Part shown: in pieces, positions 32,511-45,419 of the stretch
Numbering within the stretch: the stretch's first letter is position 1
Layout: every line of letters starts with the position of its first letter
DNA from: Trileptium ribeirensis
Lineage: Eukaryota > Nematoda > Enoplea > Enoplida > Thoracostomopsidae
Direction of reading: 5' to 3'
Assembly: GCA_030248225.1 (NCBI GenBank)
Contig: JASANE010017636.1
Location: 40,445-104,444, forward strand
Length of the DNA: 64,000 nucleotides
The notes under the pieces: generated by a model
The model's database searches: none
The model's input: the letters and a program-made list of their open reading frames with translations, nothing else
Told to the model about the DNA's origin: nothing
Program-made: the position numbers and the translations under genes

Positions 32511-32903
32511 GAATTTAGCCATGATTTTTTGGTCTTTCCTGGGGTCCTCTCGCACAGACTAAGCCTAAATTTATACGCGGGAGTGTGGGTTACTATGAGC
32601 ACCGGATTTTGTTTGCTTTTGGTTTCATACTTACGTATAGTTGTGGGAACGCTTTTAGTCGCGGTAGGTGCAGTATACTTTATATACAGTTGTACAACTA
32701 TATTTTTTTTGATCATGTCAAATAGCCCAACCGCTATAACAAAGAGAGCGAAAATTTTGAAAAACATACCATACAGACACTACTTTTTGGCTTCTATGCT
32801 CAGGACAAAACATTGTACGATTATTTTAGACGAGAAGCCTGATGATTTTATACGAGAAACCTCTTCTTTAGAGAGACATGATACGCTGTCGGATTTGACG
32901 TGA
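32490..32903 (+). CDS. possible membrane-protein ORF or terminal exon, unrecognised
   Basis: 137 codons from an ATG that lies inside the 45-bp repeat unit, to a TGA at 32901. A more natural start may be an exon after the acceptor CCTCTCGCACAG at about 32557. Residues about 31-75 form two hydrophobic segments (STGFCLLLVSYLRIVVGTLL, then VAVGAVYFIYSCTTIFFLIM). A polar tail rich in Lys, Asp and Glu follows, ending SSLERHDTLSDLT. The pattern fits the end of a small multipass membrane protein, but I recognise no family and see no partner exon. Family B copy B3 begins 58 bp downstream. A chance frame remains possible. Confidence 0.25.
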   Translation: MLMANNYEFSHDFLVFPGVLSHRLSLNLYAGVWVTMSTGFCLLLVSYLRIVVGTLLVAVGAVYFIYSCTTIFFLIMSNSPTAITKRAKILKNIPYRHYFLASMLRTKHCTIILDEKPDDFIRETSSLERHDTLSDLT

Positions 32904-32960
32904 TCAGTTTTTTTTTGCATTTATAGCGTGTTATATGAAAAATTTGAAAGAATATGTAGT

Positions 32961-33500
32961 CAGAGCGTAGTGTAACATAGTTGAGATTGTGTGTTGCGTG
33001 GGTGAAAACTTTTAAATTGCTTCTGTGTGCATGTGTGTGATCGGCCGAACGGCTTAACCGATTTTCATGATCTTGGGCTCATTCGAGCCGGCATAGTCGA
33101 ATTACATCTACAAGTACATCCACCATCGTTTTTTGATTTGAGGCCTGGTTCGGGTCAGAGGTCAGAAACGAGGGTTTTTACCACGTTTAGTTTCCTTCAC
33201 GAAAGCGAGGTTATTCTTATGTTAACATCCTAATTTTTCCTCATATGAGAAATGTCTCGGTGGATGCCTTTTATTTGTTTTACGATTAAGGCTCCGGGTC
33301 TGGAGATATGGTGTTTGATGTATGGCACCGTTGTGGTTCCAGGCTGATAGCTTGCACTTGAGTTGTTCTAACTTGTGCGGTATTGTGTGATATCCACATA
33401 TAACATATGGACGTATGCTATCGAGAACTTATTGGCTGTGCACGCAAAAGGTGTAGGTGTACCTATGCTTCACTACGCTCTGCAATCTCGATAGTTACTA
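32961..33500 (+). mobile_element. family B element, copy B3
   Basis: Left CAGAGCGTAGTGTAACATAGTTGAGATTG; right TATGCTTCACTACGCTCTGCAATCTCGATAGTTACTAG. It contains the 'gatcggccgaacggcttaaccgattttcatgatcttgggctcattcg' block and one shortened module. About 540 bp. Confidence 0.7.
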
Positions 33501-35610
33501 GATGTATTTTGTTTTATTTGGTTTCTTTATCGACGTAATGCAAGTTGATCACTATTGTGGTTCGATTTATAGGTTCCCAAAATAGTGTAAAGAGTTATTG
33601 GATAACTCAGAATCTTTTTAGATTGTAAAGCATTTCTATCTTACTATACGAAGGGCATAATTTTGACTGTCTGATTTATTGTCGTTCATGTTTGACGAGA
33701 TATTTCAAACCTTCGTCGTTAACTAGTCACTTCAGACCAATGTCTTGCCTAATTGTACTAGAAAGAAAATGCTTCGCCATCGGAAAATCAACTATACAGA
33801 TTACCTGGACAAAGCCCTTTGCTTTGATATCGTGGAGCATATAAAGTTTCTTTAAAATCGGTTTATTAGCAGTGGCCGGGATTTAGTCGAGATTTCCTGC
33901 AGGGTATGCAAAACATTTTAGAATTATTAATTTTAATACCCAAATATCTCACTTGCAACACGTTTAAATTTCTGTTCAAACGGGTTTTATTAAAAAAATC
34001 TATTGTGCTTTTACTGTGTAATGCGTGAGTAAACTTTAGGTATGGAACGTTAGGTGTTTGAAATTAAATGGTGCAAGAATTCGCCATCATTTGCCCGGTT
34101 TGTACGTACGTTTGTTCACGGTCATCAAGCATTATGTTCGCTGTCCATGAGTGTCTAAAAATAGTAATCTGTATTACAAATCGTGTACATGTTTAAAAGG
34201 TAAAATCCTTGTGCGCAAAGAGCGGTATTGAGATCGTGACTTGACGGATTTACACATCTCAATAGTTTACTCACGCAAAAGGAATTATATATCAAAAATT
34301 ATTTAAAACGAATTTTGGACTAAATTATTCAAAACGAATTTTTCACTAAACGTAATATTCTATTTGCTATAAATTTTGAGCAAAACAATAATTCTGCTCG
34401 GTACGAGTTGATTAGTGTTTCGGTAAGTTTGGATCTGTTCGCAATGGTTGAATATGACTGAGAGAAAACTGTAATTTTTTCACCTGAGAATTTTATTTAA
34501 CATATGACGTGGTTGGGCACGAAATGTGCCATCAAAAATGGGAAATTGGACCAAACCAGGGTACGCTAGCATATATACAAATCCATGCTGTTGATAAACA
34601 ACGACTTTAATGGGAAATGTAAGTGGAGTTACACTACAACTGCTGATCAACCCTTTACCGCATGAATTAGGGCAGTTTTCAACCAACTTTTGATTGAACA
34701 TATATCGTTTGGGTGTGAGCTCTTCTGATGTTCGGTTTCTTGAGGGAGATCGCAAAGTGAGCGAATAGTAGCAATGACGTGAAAACGGACTCCTAACGTA
34801 GCGCTTCACAATGTGCAGGATCAAATGTGTGACACTATGCGGGAAAGGGCTTAATCACTAGATTTCATTGCATCTAAGTACAATTTTCCAGATATTTGAT
34901 TCTAGCAAACGTTTGTCATATCAGCAGCACCAGTAAAAGTTGAGACGTGATTTTTCCGATTTTCTTAACAGTAAAATCTAATTTTTCAAATCTTCAACAG
35001 AGTTAGTGTAAAAATACATTATCCGAAGTTATCATGTTGATAAGTGCGTACCAGGATTATCTTTTATTTACCGGGCAAGACAGCCCTACCACCTCCGGTT
35101 TTTACTTCATGACCTAATTTGTATAAATTATGTCGTACTGTCGTTATATTAATAATCCTACCGTGATCATTGTGGAGAATTTGCCTTTGTAAAAATTGCA
35201 CAGTTTATTATTTGAATTGTATATCTGAAAGTTTACGATAAATATAGTCATCTATCGTAAAATAAAAGCGGTTATCGTTAGGTTTTCCCAGAGCTGTTCG
35301 ATTTCGTATACGTGATAGAACATTGGGGTAAGTTTGCGGAATATAAATTTGCCTGCTTTTATTGACAAAATATATATACTCACATCAATTACTTTGAAAT
35401 TTTAGCTCGGCATCGACTGTAGCTGTGTGAAAAAACTTGCACACAAATTTATTTACATCGACAGCTACGCATAAATCTATCACTTAGAATTTGAACGGAA
35501 AGATGTATGGAGCAGTAACCAGGTTTTTGTTCCTTAGTTATTGTCGCGAAGTTAAGAACAATGTGCCATTGTTTTATTTCAGCGTATGGTTCGCAACCCG
35601 AAATGTCTAA
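33501..35610. other. no confident gene
   Basis: AT-rich. The longest frame is on the minus strand, 34480-34824 (114 codons, one weakly hydrophobic stretch), with no motif or splice context I trust. I searched this stretch for WD40 exons of the RFWD3-like gene and found none. Confidence 0.35.
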
Positions 35611-38560
35611 ATGGCATGTCAATGTCAACATGTACTAGGACCAATTCTGGCCCTAAGGGATCCCAGCTGCAGTTATTCTCGGTGTGGTGCCCGGCTTCCA
35701 CGATTCCCCGGTGAACCGCGGGTTGACCTAAGGGAATCGCTTAGCTTTCAGGCTGCCGGCGGGTTTACCAGGGTATTCGGCTTTGTCCCTATAGCGGACC
35801 ACGTATCTAGTGGTATGAAGGTCCCCCGGGGGGAGGGTCAACCTTTAGGCCTGCTCATAGGTAATAAGGCTAACCCGCCTTTCCCTCATTTCTGTTGAAC
35901 CCTGGCTAAAAGCGGAGTCCCGTATTTCTACCGGGTTAGACCTGAACAGTGGTGAAATTGGTTGAAAGGTCCATTCTTGTTTTTTAGTATCGTGCTCTTA
36001 GTTTAGTTCCAACACCTAAAAATTTGGATTGGGCATTTATTATGGACACGTTAGTAGTTTGCTATGTATATTGAAAGAACATATCGCCTGATCAGGATCG
36101 AACACTCTAACACTTTATTTAATTAACGGCAGTTTATTGCACTCAAATAACAATCAAAATATACGAGTATATACATGAGAAAATTTTATGGGTACCTCGC
36201 AGGATACCCCTTACGCGGTGATGTGAATCTTGATTAGACCTTACGAAGGGGGACATGAAAACAAAAATCTTTTCGGCTCGCCCTACGATTTGTACCCCAC
36301 GGGAGATGCATCGCTCTCTTGACAATTATATATGTATATGTAAATAATCATTCTCTCGCCGACCACTTGACGACTGAGCTTGTAACGCACCCTCGGCTAT
36401 CATTGGTCTACACAAGCTTGTAGTGCGCCTCTCTTTACTCTGTACTCCATCCATGGTCGTGACACTGAGTCCGGATGTCAGCTGCGGATCTCATGCAATG
36501 ACAGTTTAGAATCAAAAAGGTCGGCCTGCGCCGGGGTTAAATAGAAAGGGCGGGTCTTCGTAAAAGGGGAGGCACTGCAACGTTGGCTCCCTAGAATTTG
36601 TGGGGACTTGCAGTTTGACATGGAGACAAATTGCTTTAACGAGGACCCACCGTGTCTACACGGGGTGCGGGCCCGCGCCTATAATTTTTGTTTAAAAGAA
36701 AAGCTTGGAGAGCCAATTTCTTTGCATCCTCCTCAGGGCCGTATCTCGACTAAGGGGGTGCGGTTCCGAACAATTTGTAATTAAACCTTGCTCAACTCGA
36801 CATTGCGGCTGACTCCGTCTCACTTCATAACCTAGTGGTTCACTCCTCCGAGTGTCTTCGATTCAAAATGCGGGTCCGCAGTCATTTGCAAGCACGGTGC
36901 TGTGTTTGTGCTTGCATGGATATTTGATGGTGGCAGAGACACCCAGGGTGGACAAAACTTTCACCTGAGGGGTCCTTTATAGCGTAAACGTATTTGCCAA
37001 ACAGCTCCTCAGCCAAACATACCTAATTTGAAGCCAAAAGAAAACAGTGAGGATTGGCGTTAAAATACTTTGGACACCCCTGTTTGGTTAGAACAGTACG
37101 CTTGCTAAAACCGTAAAAGTAGGGTAATATAACGCACGAAAGGTCATTAAACGTCACTCACTATGGAGCAGCCGCATCGACCCCCGATAGTTATTTTGTT
37201 GTTAAAAATTCATGACGGAGTGCTCTACCGTTACTTCACGGCATGAGACCCGTCCGTTTTTGAGGTTAGTTAGTTGAATTTTCGTCAGATAGAAACAACG
37301 CTCAGGACAGGAGCTCTCGTTTCGGGGCTGGCGCCAGGGGTTCCGTTCTTTATATCTTTTGATCAACTCTTTGCGTGCAAATGACTGCGTCCGTCCTGGG
37401 CAGGAAGATTCTTTTATTCCCCAACAAGTGGGTCTTTAAGTCGTGTGACCTGGAGCTATCCACGTTTTCTCCTACAATGTGAGCTCAACTCATGTTACGA
37501 ACTCGAAAGCGAACACGGGTGGAGCACGAATTAAAGGAGATTTTATAGTCTTATAGATCGTTCGAAAACGCGGTAAATGTTGTGAAGTGCCAATATGCGG
37601 CAGGGCCCTAAACTACTTGATGCAAATCATTACAGCACCCTACCGTGTCTACGCGGCATGGAGGAGCGGTTTTGAAGTAGATTGTCAATTGCATAGAAAA
37701 GGAAATAATCAGGGATCAAATGCTCTGAATTTTCAACTTGGAGCCTAACACGGATCCTTATTTACGCTCGACTACTGTCTACACTTGCTGTTGCCTCTAG
37801 GTCAACACGCGGTCTTCAACACCTTACCCCTCCTGTGTCCCTATGTCCTTCCCCCTTCCCCGTGTGTACCCCTTGTTCCCTCATCCCGTTCACATCACTA
37901 AAAATAAGACTTTTCGCCCCCCCCCCCGGTCTAAAACTAAAATTGTGACCCGGCGAGCGGGGAACCAATCGAGCAAACTTCTTATAATTAAAAACTTTTG
38001 ATCGCGTGCACGCTTAAATTTAGGGGTCCACACTTACGGGTACGCACCAGCACCCGCAAGGGCAGACCTTGCTAAACGTAAATTTTGAAATAAAGCGAAA
38101 ATAATCACCAGGTGATTGCTCTACCCTGCGTCTACGTAGTTGAGACTCCCCTGGACAAAATCAAAACCGAGAAAGAAAACAGAAACGAAAAGCCAAAAAC
38201 TCTGAGATGGCGACAACCGCCCGAAACATCTGCCGACTTTGCGGCCTCCTGACTCGACTGGTCCCGACGCTGCGCCGAGCCCTTCTTTTTATACTAGCCC
38301 CTACCCCCCTCCGTTTGTCTGTCTGCCCTGCTTGCCATGCTCTGGTCTCATTAATTTGAAAATTTGAAATCACTTCTCTAGCTGGTACAACATAACTTAT
38401 CAAAACAACATTATCTTTTGGGCGACGAGCGAGTGCTCCTGTTGATGTCGGCGAGCACTATGAGCAGAAAAACAACCTAAAAACGTCGCGCTGGTAGGCG
38501 CGAGGTTTTCTGTGAACAATAATATACCATCGCCTAGGGCGCTTAAATTTTATTAGAAAA
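35611..38560. repeat. GC-rich stretch with degenerate repeated motif
   Basis: Markedly richer in G+C than its surroundings, with C-runs at about 37917. A motif of the form 'cc(t)accgtgtctacacgg' recurs with variations at about 36646, 37215, 37637 and 38112, roughly 500 bp apart. A plus-strand frame of 95 codons (35611-35898) shows no motif. The 'ctggcgccaggggttccg' at about 37330 resembles a retroelement primer-binding site only loosely. The most likely explanation is foreign mobile DNA of unknown type. Confidence 0.35.
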
Positions 38561-40690
38561 TTTTTATATTATTTAAGCTTTTCAGGTTAACTGGGAATCG
38601 TAGGCGGCCGGGGGCGGGACCAGGTTCATGCCCTGGCTGGTCGCCTACTGATAGAAATAAAATTTCAATCAGAAGGCAAATAGATGGCCCGTTAGAGGCC
38701 TTTTTGTACGCTACAGACAGAAAATTTTGGTGGTTCAAGACATTTTTTTGTGTCCTGCGCGGACCGGTAAAGTTAGATGGCCCCGATTTTCCACGAGATA
38801 GTTAGGGTTAGACCCCCTGCATCGGGGAGTTTTGGTTCTTTTGGTCGAGATATGAGCCTTTGAAAATTGGGTGTTTAAACGCCTGGTTAGGGGTCCATAA
38901 GTTGGTACGGGCGACGGGTAGGTTGACCAGAACGTGAAATTTTGCAACCCTACGAAATCTTTTGGTATGTGGTAACCCTACCTGGCATTACTCGCTGGAA
39001 AAATATTAAAATTTTGCTTTAAAACACCTATGTGAAAATGGGATAGTCGGTAGATTTTGTTAAATCTTTATTCACCTCTTGACCTGGTCCTGCTTCTTCT
39101 ATAAATTAGTTATACAGCCGCATGCCAGGATAGGTCTCCAAGATAAGAATCGTAACAAAATTGCCCGTTTGGATTTTTTGACAAAGATCCTGCACCATAA
39201 CCCGACCCATCCTGACACGCAGCCCAAAATACACTTTTACCATTTTAAATTATTAGTTAACACAATAATCATTGCAGCGATGCTGGGCGTCGCACCGGGA
39301 CTGAACTTAGGGCACAGGAACAATGAAAGTGAAAAGATAATCGTAGAAATTTCGACCATTATCCCCGGCCAATCCGAGTGCGCAGCCGTTTCTCCACAAT
39401 ACATAACACATAATTATAGTAATATATACGTATTACACCATTAGATTCATTTGTGGTCGACCGGATACCATACTTAATATCACGATTGTTCCATTGTGGT
39501 TCTAAAATCACCCCGTGCACCTCGGGCTCGTGGAGCGTGACGATACAACAGGTTGTAATCATAGTACATCTTTATTTTTATAACAACGATGAATGGTACA
39601 CAATATAATGCTCCAGTCACGCTCCACAGGTATCCGATCGCACACAGCGTTAAGTTGCCCCTTTTTCCTGACCTTGAATTCTATGTTTTCTCTATTTAGA
39701 TATCCTGTTAAAATCCCTAAAAATCTTGGGCTGTTACTTCTCTTAAATATTTTTTTTTTGGATTTATTGGACACCTTACTTATGGTAGAAATCGATTTTG
39801 AGGAAGTGTGTATAAGAAATTGTAAAATTTGTGTAAAAATTATCCCTTTTTGTCTGATATGATGTACAGCCGATGTGATCAATTAAATTGAAAATTTATT
39901 AATTTACCAAAATTTCTAGAATGATGAAAAATTCCCTAGAGTTCCATAAGAATTTGAGTCTAAATTCATGAAAAAACGGGTAGAAAGACGAAAATTCTTT
40001 ATGAAATTGTACCACCAAAAACGCCCTTCTCCCTTATTATTCGGTAATTTTGGAAGTTTTCCCTTATGGTTTATAATATTTCGAGTCCAAGATTTATTTC
40101 TGTTTTGGTCGTAATGTTTCGAAAATGTATCTCGCTTGATCCATTTAAATTTTTACCCGACGTTCTAAACGTTCTATATGCACACAATGTTATTATTATA
40201 GCAGTACGTATATACATACACTCTAGCACGCACCTCCAAAGAAAATTTTGGCTAGTTAACCCCAGGAAAGGACCCGGCTGCCCGTTGTGCCCAGACCCAG
40301 GGGTTCCCTTGGACAATTTCCACGTGATAGGCTGGGAATCGATTTGCCCATTTGGTTTATTTCAAATTTGTTAAAAAGATTGGCCTTTGATGGTCTCAAT
40401 TTCCATTTGGATGGGTATTTTAGATGGGTATCCCATTTATTAAATTCGGTAATTTCATTGGTATTTTCTGGCCTATTAGGATTGTATCTATTATCTTGTT
40501 CAGTTACATGAAATGTTCGTAAATAGTACTTTAAGATTTTGCCTTATATACATCTTGCTGCTGTTACTTAGGCCTGTACTCGCGTTTCTTGCTCAGAGCT
40601 ACTCCTCCAATTGCCCTCAATAGATCCCTAACGACTGATCTTATTCCTTTTTCATGCCCTTATTCCTCTCCTCGCTCGCGCTAGCTGCTA
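38561..40690. other. no confident gene
   Basis: Mixed composition. Frames of 80-121 codons (for example plus 39079-39444 and plus 39593-39862) overlap equally long frames on the opposite strand and show no motif. Confidence 0.35.
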
Positions 40691-40719
40691 ACGCTACGCT
40701 TCTACTCGCCATCGCTCAG

Positions 40720-41910
40720 GGTGCCAGATGTCCTAATTTCAGCGTCGCGAACTAAATGGGTCACCCACTCGCGTAAGTTACGACGGCAGTAGTTCGATAC
40801 CATAGACTCACGGAACTGCGGCACGCGCCACTCCATGTGCGGCTTAACGCCGTCACATCAGTGTCTGGATACGACACGCCACGTGTCAGATGTAACTGAG
40901 CGTATCACTGGCGATGGTTCATCAGAGTCTTCTTTAGCTCGGCCGTGCCAGACGTGCATCCTGATTTGTGGCGACCAATGTGGAATCAGGGGCGTAGTAA
41001 TGATGGTTGTTGGCCTTCCGCTTTGATAAAACCCCGAGATGACGCTTGACTTTCTTAAATGCCGCGTTTGGGTTTATTCGCACCATGAGCGTTGCTCCAG
41101 AGGTGCCTTCCTGTTCGATGTAAAAGTAGCCACTCACAGATGATGCCATTGAGCTGCGGCATGACGATCAGTTCAGCGGCCTGAATAAGCCGGGGTAGTT
41201 TTTTTTCATTGACCACCCGTACTCATAAGACTGAGATTGTCCTCTACCATTTCCAGTAACGGAATTTCCAACGCATCCTCGAAAATATACTCGGGGCCAT
41301 CGCCCGTTGTCGGTGGCACGAATTCACACACCTCCTCTAATAAGCGTCCCATAATACTTATGGCAGCTTTCATCCGGGTGCATCGTTGTTTTGCAGTTGC
41401 TGACTGGAGCGTCCGACACCTCAGAAAGCGTCCGTGGAGGCTCGAGCAATTGCCGATCCTCGGTAATCGTGGGTGGACGTGGTCATAGGCCGAGATAGCA
41501 AAAATGTGACAAGCAGTATCGGTCGCATAATGTGCTCCAGCAAAGGCTGGAGACGTGCGCTGGTGACATCATCTTTTCGCTCGTCCTTCAGCACCCGTGC
41601 TTCGAGATTCCAGTTGCAGGGGCGTGTCGGTATTCCAATCCGGAAGTACAGGCGCAGCCATGTGGTGCTCGAGGAGGGACAGCACCTGAACGTGGTAATG
41701 CCGCTCCACGGTATTGGCGAGAACGGCGTCGTTTCAAAACGGAGCTGGCGTCTCGTGCATGTTGAGCGGTTGCGGCCAATCTGTACCGCTGCATGATAAA
41801 AATGCGGCATACGGCTTGTTCAGGTTTACTCGGTAGACTTCGATCGGCTGTAGTTGAAACACCGCCGTCTCCGGCGGAGCATACGGACCGACCGCTGGCA
41901 ATCGTCCGCC
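40720..41910 (-). pseudogene. degraded retroelement protein, unknown
   Basis: Read on the minus strand with frameshifts, this gives protein-like pieces: AVGPYAPPETAVFQLQPIEV followed by YRVNLNKPYAAFLSCSG (about 41890), then ANTVERHYHVQVLSLLEHHM (about 41690). Nearer the end it gives VKPHMEWRVPQFRESM followed by REWVTHLVRDAE (about 40830-40740). Stops and shifts break every frame, and the frames seen on the plus strand here are shadows. I recognise no domain. It could be a gag or capsid-type protein. Confidence 0.4.
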
Positions 41911-42153
41911 GGATTGATTCTTGGCTGTTACGTTGCTGGTGATGATCGGTGAAAGGGAACTTAGATACGCATAGTGTTCAATTACTTGGTTAACGCACCG
42001 CTCGCATTACTTGCACCTATTCTACTGGGAGCAAGTGTTGCTGGGTTAACACGCCTACTTCGAGTGGATTTATCCGGTGTCGAGTGGTTATTGTTCCTAT
42101 TCATCTCGGGATGAATTAATGATCGCGCAGTTTCTTTCCCTTCCCTACCTTTT

Positions 42154-43456
42154 CTAAGCTGCTTTACTAATTTCTGATACCTCTACCACATTGTACAACT
42201 CACTGTCAGAATAGTCCTGGCATTCTTCTCTCGGCAGTGGTCGTTCATTGGTCGCCGGATGACGTCCGCGCTTTGGCGGTTTTGTTCCACCCAAGCGACT
42301 AATTCGTGATGAAGCGCTGCAGTCGCGACGGGTTGGTTCCACCGTCGACGATCCTCCCTGGTTGAACGGCCCGACCGTTTGCCAGGCTTCGGGTTCCATC
42401 AACGGCTTTGGCCATCGTGGCATGATCACACTGCGGAAAGATTGGTGGCTGTTGGTGTGGTTCTCGTGTTACGCGTGCGAAATTGACGTCCCCAGACGTT
42501 TGCGGTGTAGTTGTCTGCATACCAGAGTGGAGGGCCCACGCAACGGTCAATAGCGGCATCTTCTCTCGCGCGCCTGTCGGGCATCTCCAAACGGCGTTTG
42601 ACGCGCTTGAAATAGGCGCACGGTGAGAGCTCCTTCCGGGGTTCCAACCACACATAGTCGTAACCACCCAAGACGAAGACGCAGTCCTTCTGGGGTGTTA
42701 GTAGGACGTTGGCCCACTGCAGCAATTCCACCATTGTCAGCGTAGGATAGGTAAGGACGAACCAATTATGCTCGTCGGGCGCTTCGAGGAGCTGTAGAGC
42801 CTGCTCATCTCCGACGATGACTACGCGGGGCCAGCGAACGAAGCAATCACGGATGAATGCCCGGATTTCCTCGAGCAATCGGCCGGTGACATCGGTGCAT
42901 ATCGTTCGATAGTTGCTGCATTGGGCCGGGGGCAATCTCGTGCCCCAGAAATTGTCCATTGAGTCGCTAAGGAGTTGCCGACTGCCTCTTTTCTCCAAAT
43001 CCTCAGAGTACTCATCGATGTTAAACTTGGTCAAGAGATTGGCCGCATCAAGTGAGGCCGGTGCATGTGCCACCGCCGTATACTGTTCGGAATCTGACGC
43101 TGTAGGGCGACGCTACGGATCTGTAGCTCGGTTGGGGAAATGTCCATTTTGCCCAACCTTCGGTCTCGTCGTCGCGCCCCAACACGAAAATACTGAGATG
43201 GTAATGTTCGGTAGCACTGGAGAGGAGCCTCCCGTCGTGATCGAATTGTTCGGCCATGGGATATTCATTGGCCAATCGGCTCCATTTCCGGCCTTTGAGT
43301 GAGACGTATTCCCATCGTCCCATTCGATCTAAATGGCATTGAGACACCTTGGGAAATATGTGCCCGTCGATGTCCACCGGAACGTGCCGCGCGTCCTTTG
43401 GAATGAACGGGCATTGATGTCGTTCGTGCTGTAGCTTCGACGCATTTATAATGCAT
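42154..43456 (-). pseudogene. retroelement-associated protein with possible SGNH-like fold, frameshifted
   Basis: Three overlapping minus-strand frames follow one another through two frameshifts (near 43070 and 42425): about 43440-43070 (DIDGHIFPKVSQCHLDRMGR...), 43073-42426 (215 codons) and 42429-42154. Together they cover about 420 residues. The 215-codon part contains RWPRVVIVGDEQALQLL, a 'YPTLTMVELLQWA' helix and then DCVFVLGGYDYVW. This order (GD-x, a Pro-Thr loop, then D.v.vl.G..D) recalls SGNH/GDSL esterase folds, but the nucleophile position is Glu, not Ser. The tail is Arg/Pro-rich and basic. The fold assignment is inference from motif order only. Confidence 0.4.
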
Positions 43457-43585
43457 ATACCGGGAATAAATCTAAATGTAAAGATAAGTTTGTCTATCCG
43501 GTGAATGTATCTTAAGTCCCTCTTTGACCCCTTTTTAAGATTGTGTCTTTATTTAATCTGAGGTACGTGCTAGTATGGGTTGGTG

Positions 43586-44494
43586 TTAGTCTACTTGTAG
43601 GTCTGGATCGTCCAAGTCCGATTCCTTGTAAGGTGGTGGTCGGGGTGTTCGTTGTCGCCGAGGCTGCGGGGTGTAGGTCCTGGCTAGAAGGGTGGCGCGG
43701 GAATTAGGTTGGTGGTCGGGTCCCGCCGCTAAGGCGCGTTCGCCCATCAGAAATTGTTGTGGTGTCGAGATTGGCGCACTGGTCATCGAGGTAGTGACAC
43801 TGGTAGACTGTGTGCGTATAGTAGAAGCTAGTCTAATAGAAGTTCCTGCGGTCTCACCAATGGTCGCCTCTGGTTCCTGGAAAGTTACACGCCTGGGCCG
43901 GGTTAGGGTGTCTCCTACTTCCTCGTCTGATGCTGCGCCGTACGGCCTAAAGACCCGGTCCCTAGCCTGGCGTTGAAGGAGGTGTCAGGTCGGTGCCGTT
44001 GTTCGAGCAGTGCTGGGTGGCATGATTCCTGAGGAGGTGGTAGTGGCGGCAGTGGTGCGTACCAACTCGGTTATGGTCACAGTGGACGGTCCTGCCTGTT
44101 CAGTAGTAGTGAACTGGATAGTTGACCCTCCTTGTGCTAACATAGTTTGTTCCAGTTGAGTGGCCAGTCCGACGAGTGCCTTTCCTCGCTTTTCCGGTGG
44201 TGCTCTTGTGCGAGGCGGAGTACTTAAAGTCACTGGACGACTAGTTCCTTGCCGGGGCGCTGGTGCTTCATTGCTTGATCCTGCAAATGTGGATTCGCTT
44301 AGTGAGCCAGAGGTTCCCGGTTGTGTGCTAGGCGTCCTAGAATCACTGCATGATGTTTCGTGTCCTGCCTGACCGAGCCGCTCGGCTGAGGATGGTTCTT
44401 GTGAGGTTTGGCTGGTTAGCTCATCGTCTGCTTCGGCTGCTCTCACGTCCACCGTGGTACCCTCTCCAGAAGTCTCCGACAAATAGGTGGACAT
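43586..44494 (-). pseudogene. Ser/Thr/Pro-rich retroelement frame
   Basis: Minus-strand frames 44494-43985 (169 codons) and 43786-43586 (66 codons, ending YKESDLDDPDLQVD at a stop). The first is low-complexity, rich in Ser, Thr, Pro and Gly, with PPEKRGKALVGLATQLEQTM in the middle and a Thr-rich tail. It looks like an intrinsically disordered linker. Composition alone supports it being coding. Confidence 0.4.
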
Positions 44495-44529
44495 TGGCGA
44501 TCCTGGAGGGAGCTGAGTGAACGGCTACC

Positions 44530-45180
44530 TCACGAAAGACCCACTGGTGAGGAAAGGGACATGGGTCTGTCGGCAGTTGCTGGTGGAGCACTATGGGATT
44601 GCATTGTAGTATAGTCTCCTACAGTTTGAGTTGACATTTCCATTGGTATCCGTAGCCGTGATGCCATAATATGTTCAGCGGGTCGTGGTTGAAATAATTT
44701 GTGGTCCTGAGCAGCGAGCATAATTGTGTAACGTAAATCTCCTGAAGTGTATTGTCTAGGTACAACGATGCTACCGGAAGCTCCTTTTAAGTGGCGTGGT
44801 GGACAGCGTAATATCCGTTGGATAGAAATGTTGTTCTTCGAAATATTCCAACACCTACGGTCGGTACTCCAGATGGAACTTTCCTCGCTGGTAGCCAATA
44901 TTCGTTCCATCGTAGTTACGGATAACAGTATGTCGCGTATATCGGCTACCAGGTTATGGTATATACCAGCAGGCCTCTTGCCCAGTAACCTGTTCCTGCG
45001 CTATTGGCGGCCAGGATGGTTGTATTTCTCTGTCCGGATCAGCTCACTGGAATCCGATTCCTGACCGTCCTTGGATTCTGAGGTTCGTAGTCGTCCGTTC
45101 GATATTAAATGTGTTCCAGTGCTGCTTGCTCGGCCTCTATCTCAGCGTATGCCCGGCGATAGAAGTAAGGCACGTTAGGG
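44530..45180 (-). pseudogene. degraded retroelement frames after the integrase
   Basis: Fragments such as RAYAEIEAEQAALEHI (about 45150), SRYTRHTVIRNYDGTNIGYQ (about 44950), EYFEEQHFYPTDITL (about 44840) and SGSIVVPRQYTSGDLRYTIM (about 44770) lie in different minus-strand frames. They are joined by shifts. I cannot assign a family. Confidence 0.4.
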
Positions 45181-45419
45181 TCACCCGTTTCTACACTCTC
45201 AGTATCAGAAACATCACTGATTGCTATCCTTGTGCGTACAGCTATCTCACTCACCGGTGTAATGTCTATTTCAGTTACAAAATTCCTATCAGCGATAATT
45301 CGTTGGGTTGGTTCATTTAAACCCCTTTCTAGGACGGAAGCGTGTACTTGGCCTAGCCAATCTCCTCACATTATGCACGCTCCCTGATCGAAGCCATCCA
45401 GCGCTGCGCGTTTGCCCTA

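Noticed and set aside
34480..34824. 114-codon minus-strand frame
   Set aside because: No motif, no paired splice sites, and AT-rich surroundings; kept only as a note.
35578..35610. Candidate next RFWD3 exon after TTTTATTTCAG (reads SVWFATRNV then stop)
   Set aside because: It fits the phase and has a Trp, but stops after nine residues and shows no propeller motif.
42913..43302. 129-codon plus-strand frame
   Set aside because: Shadow of the minus-strand retroelement protein, which has the more protein-like composition.
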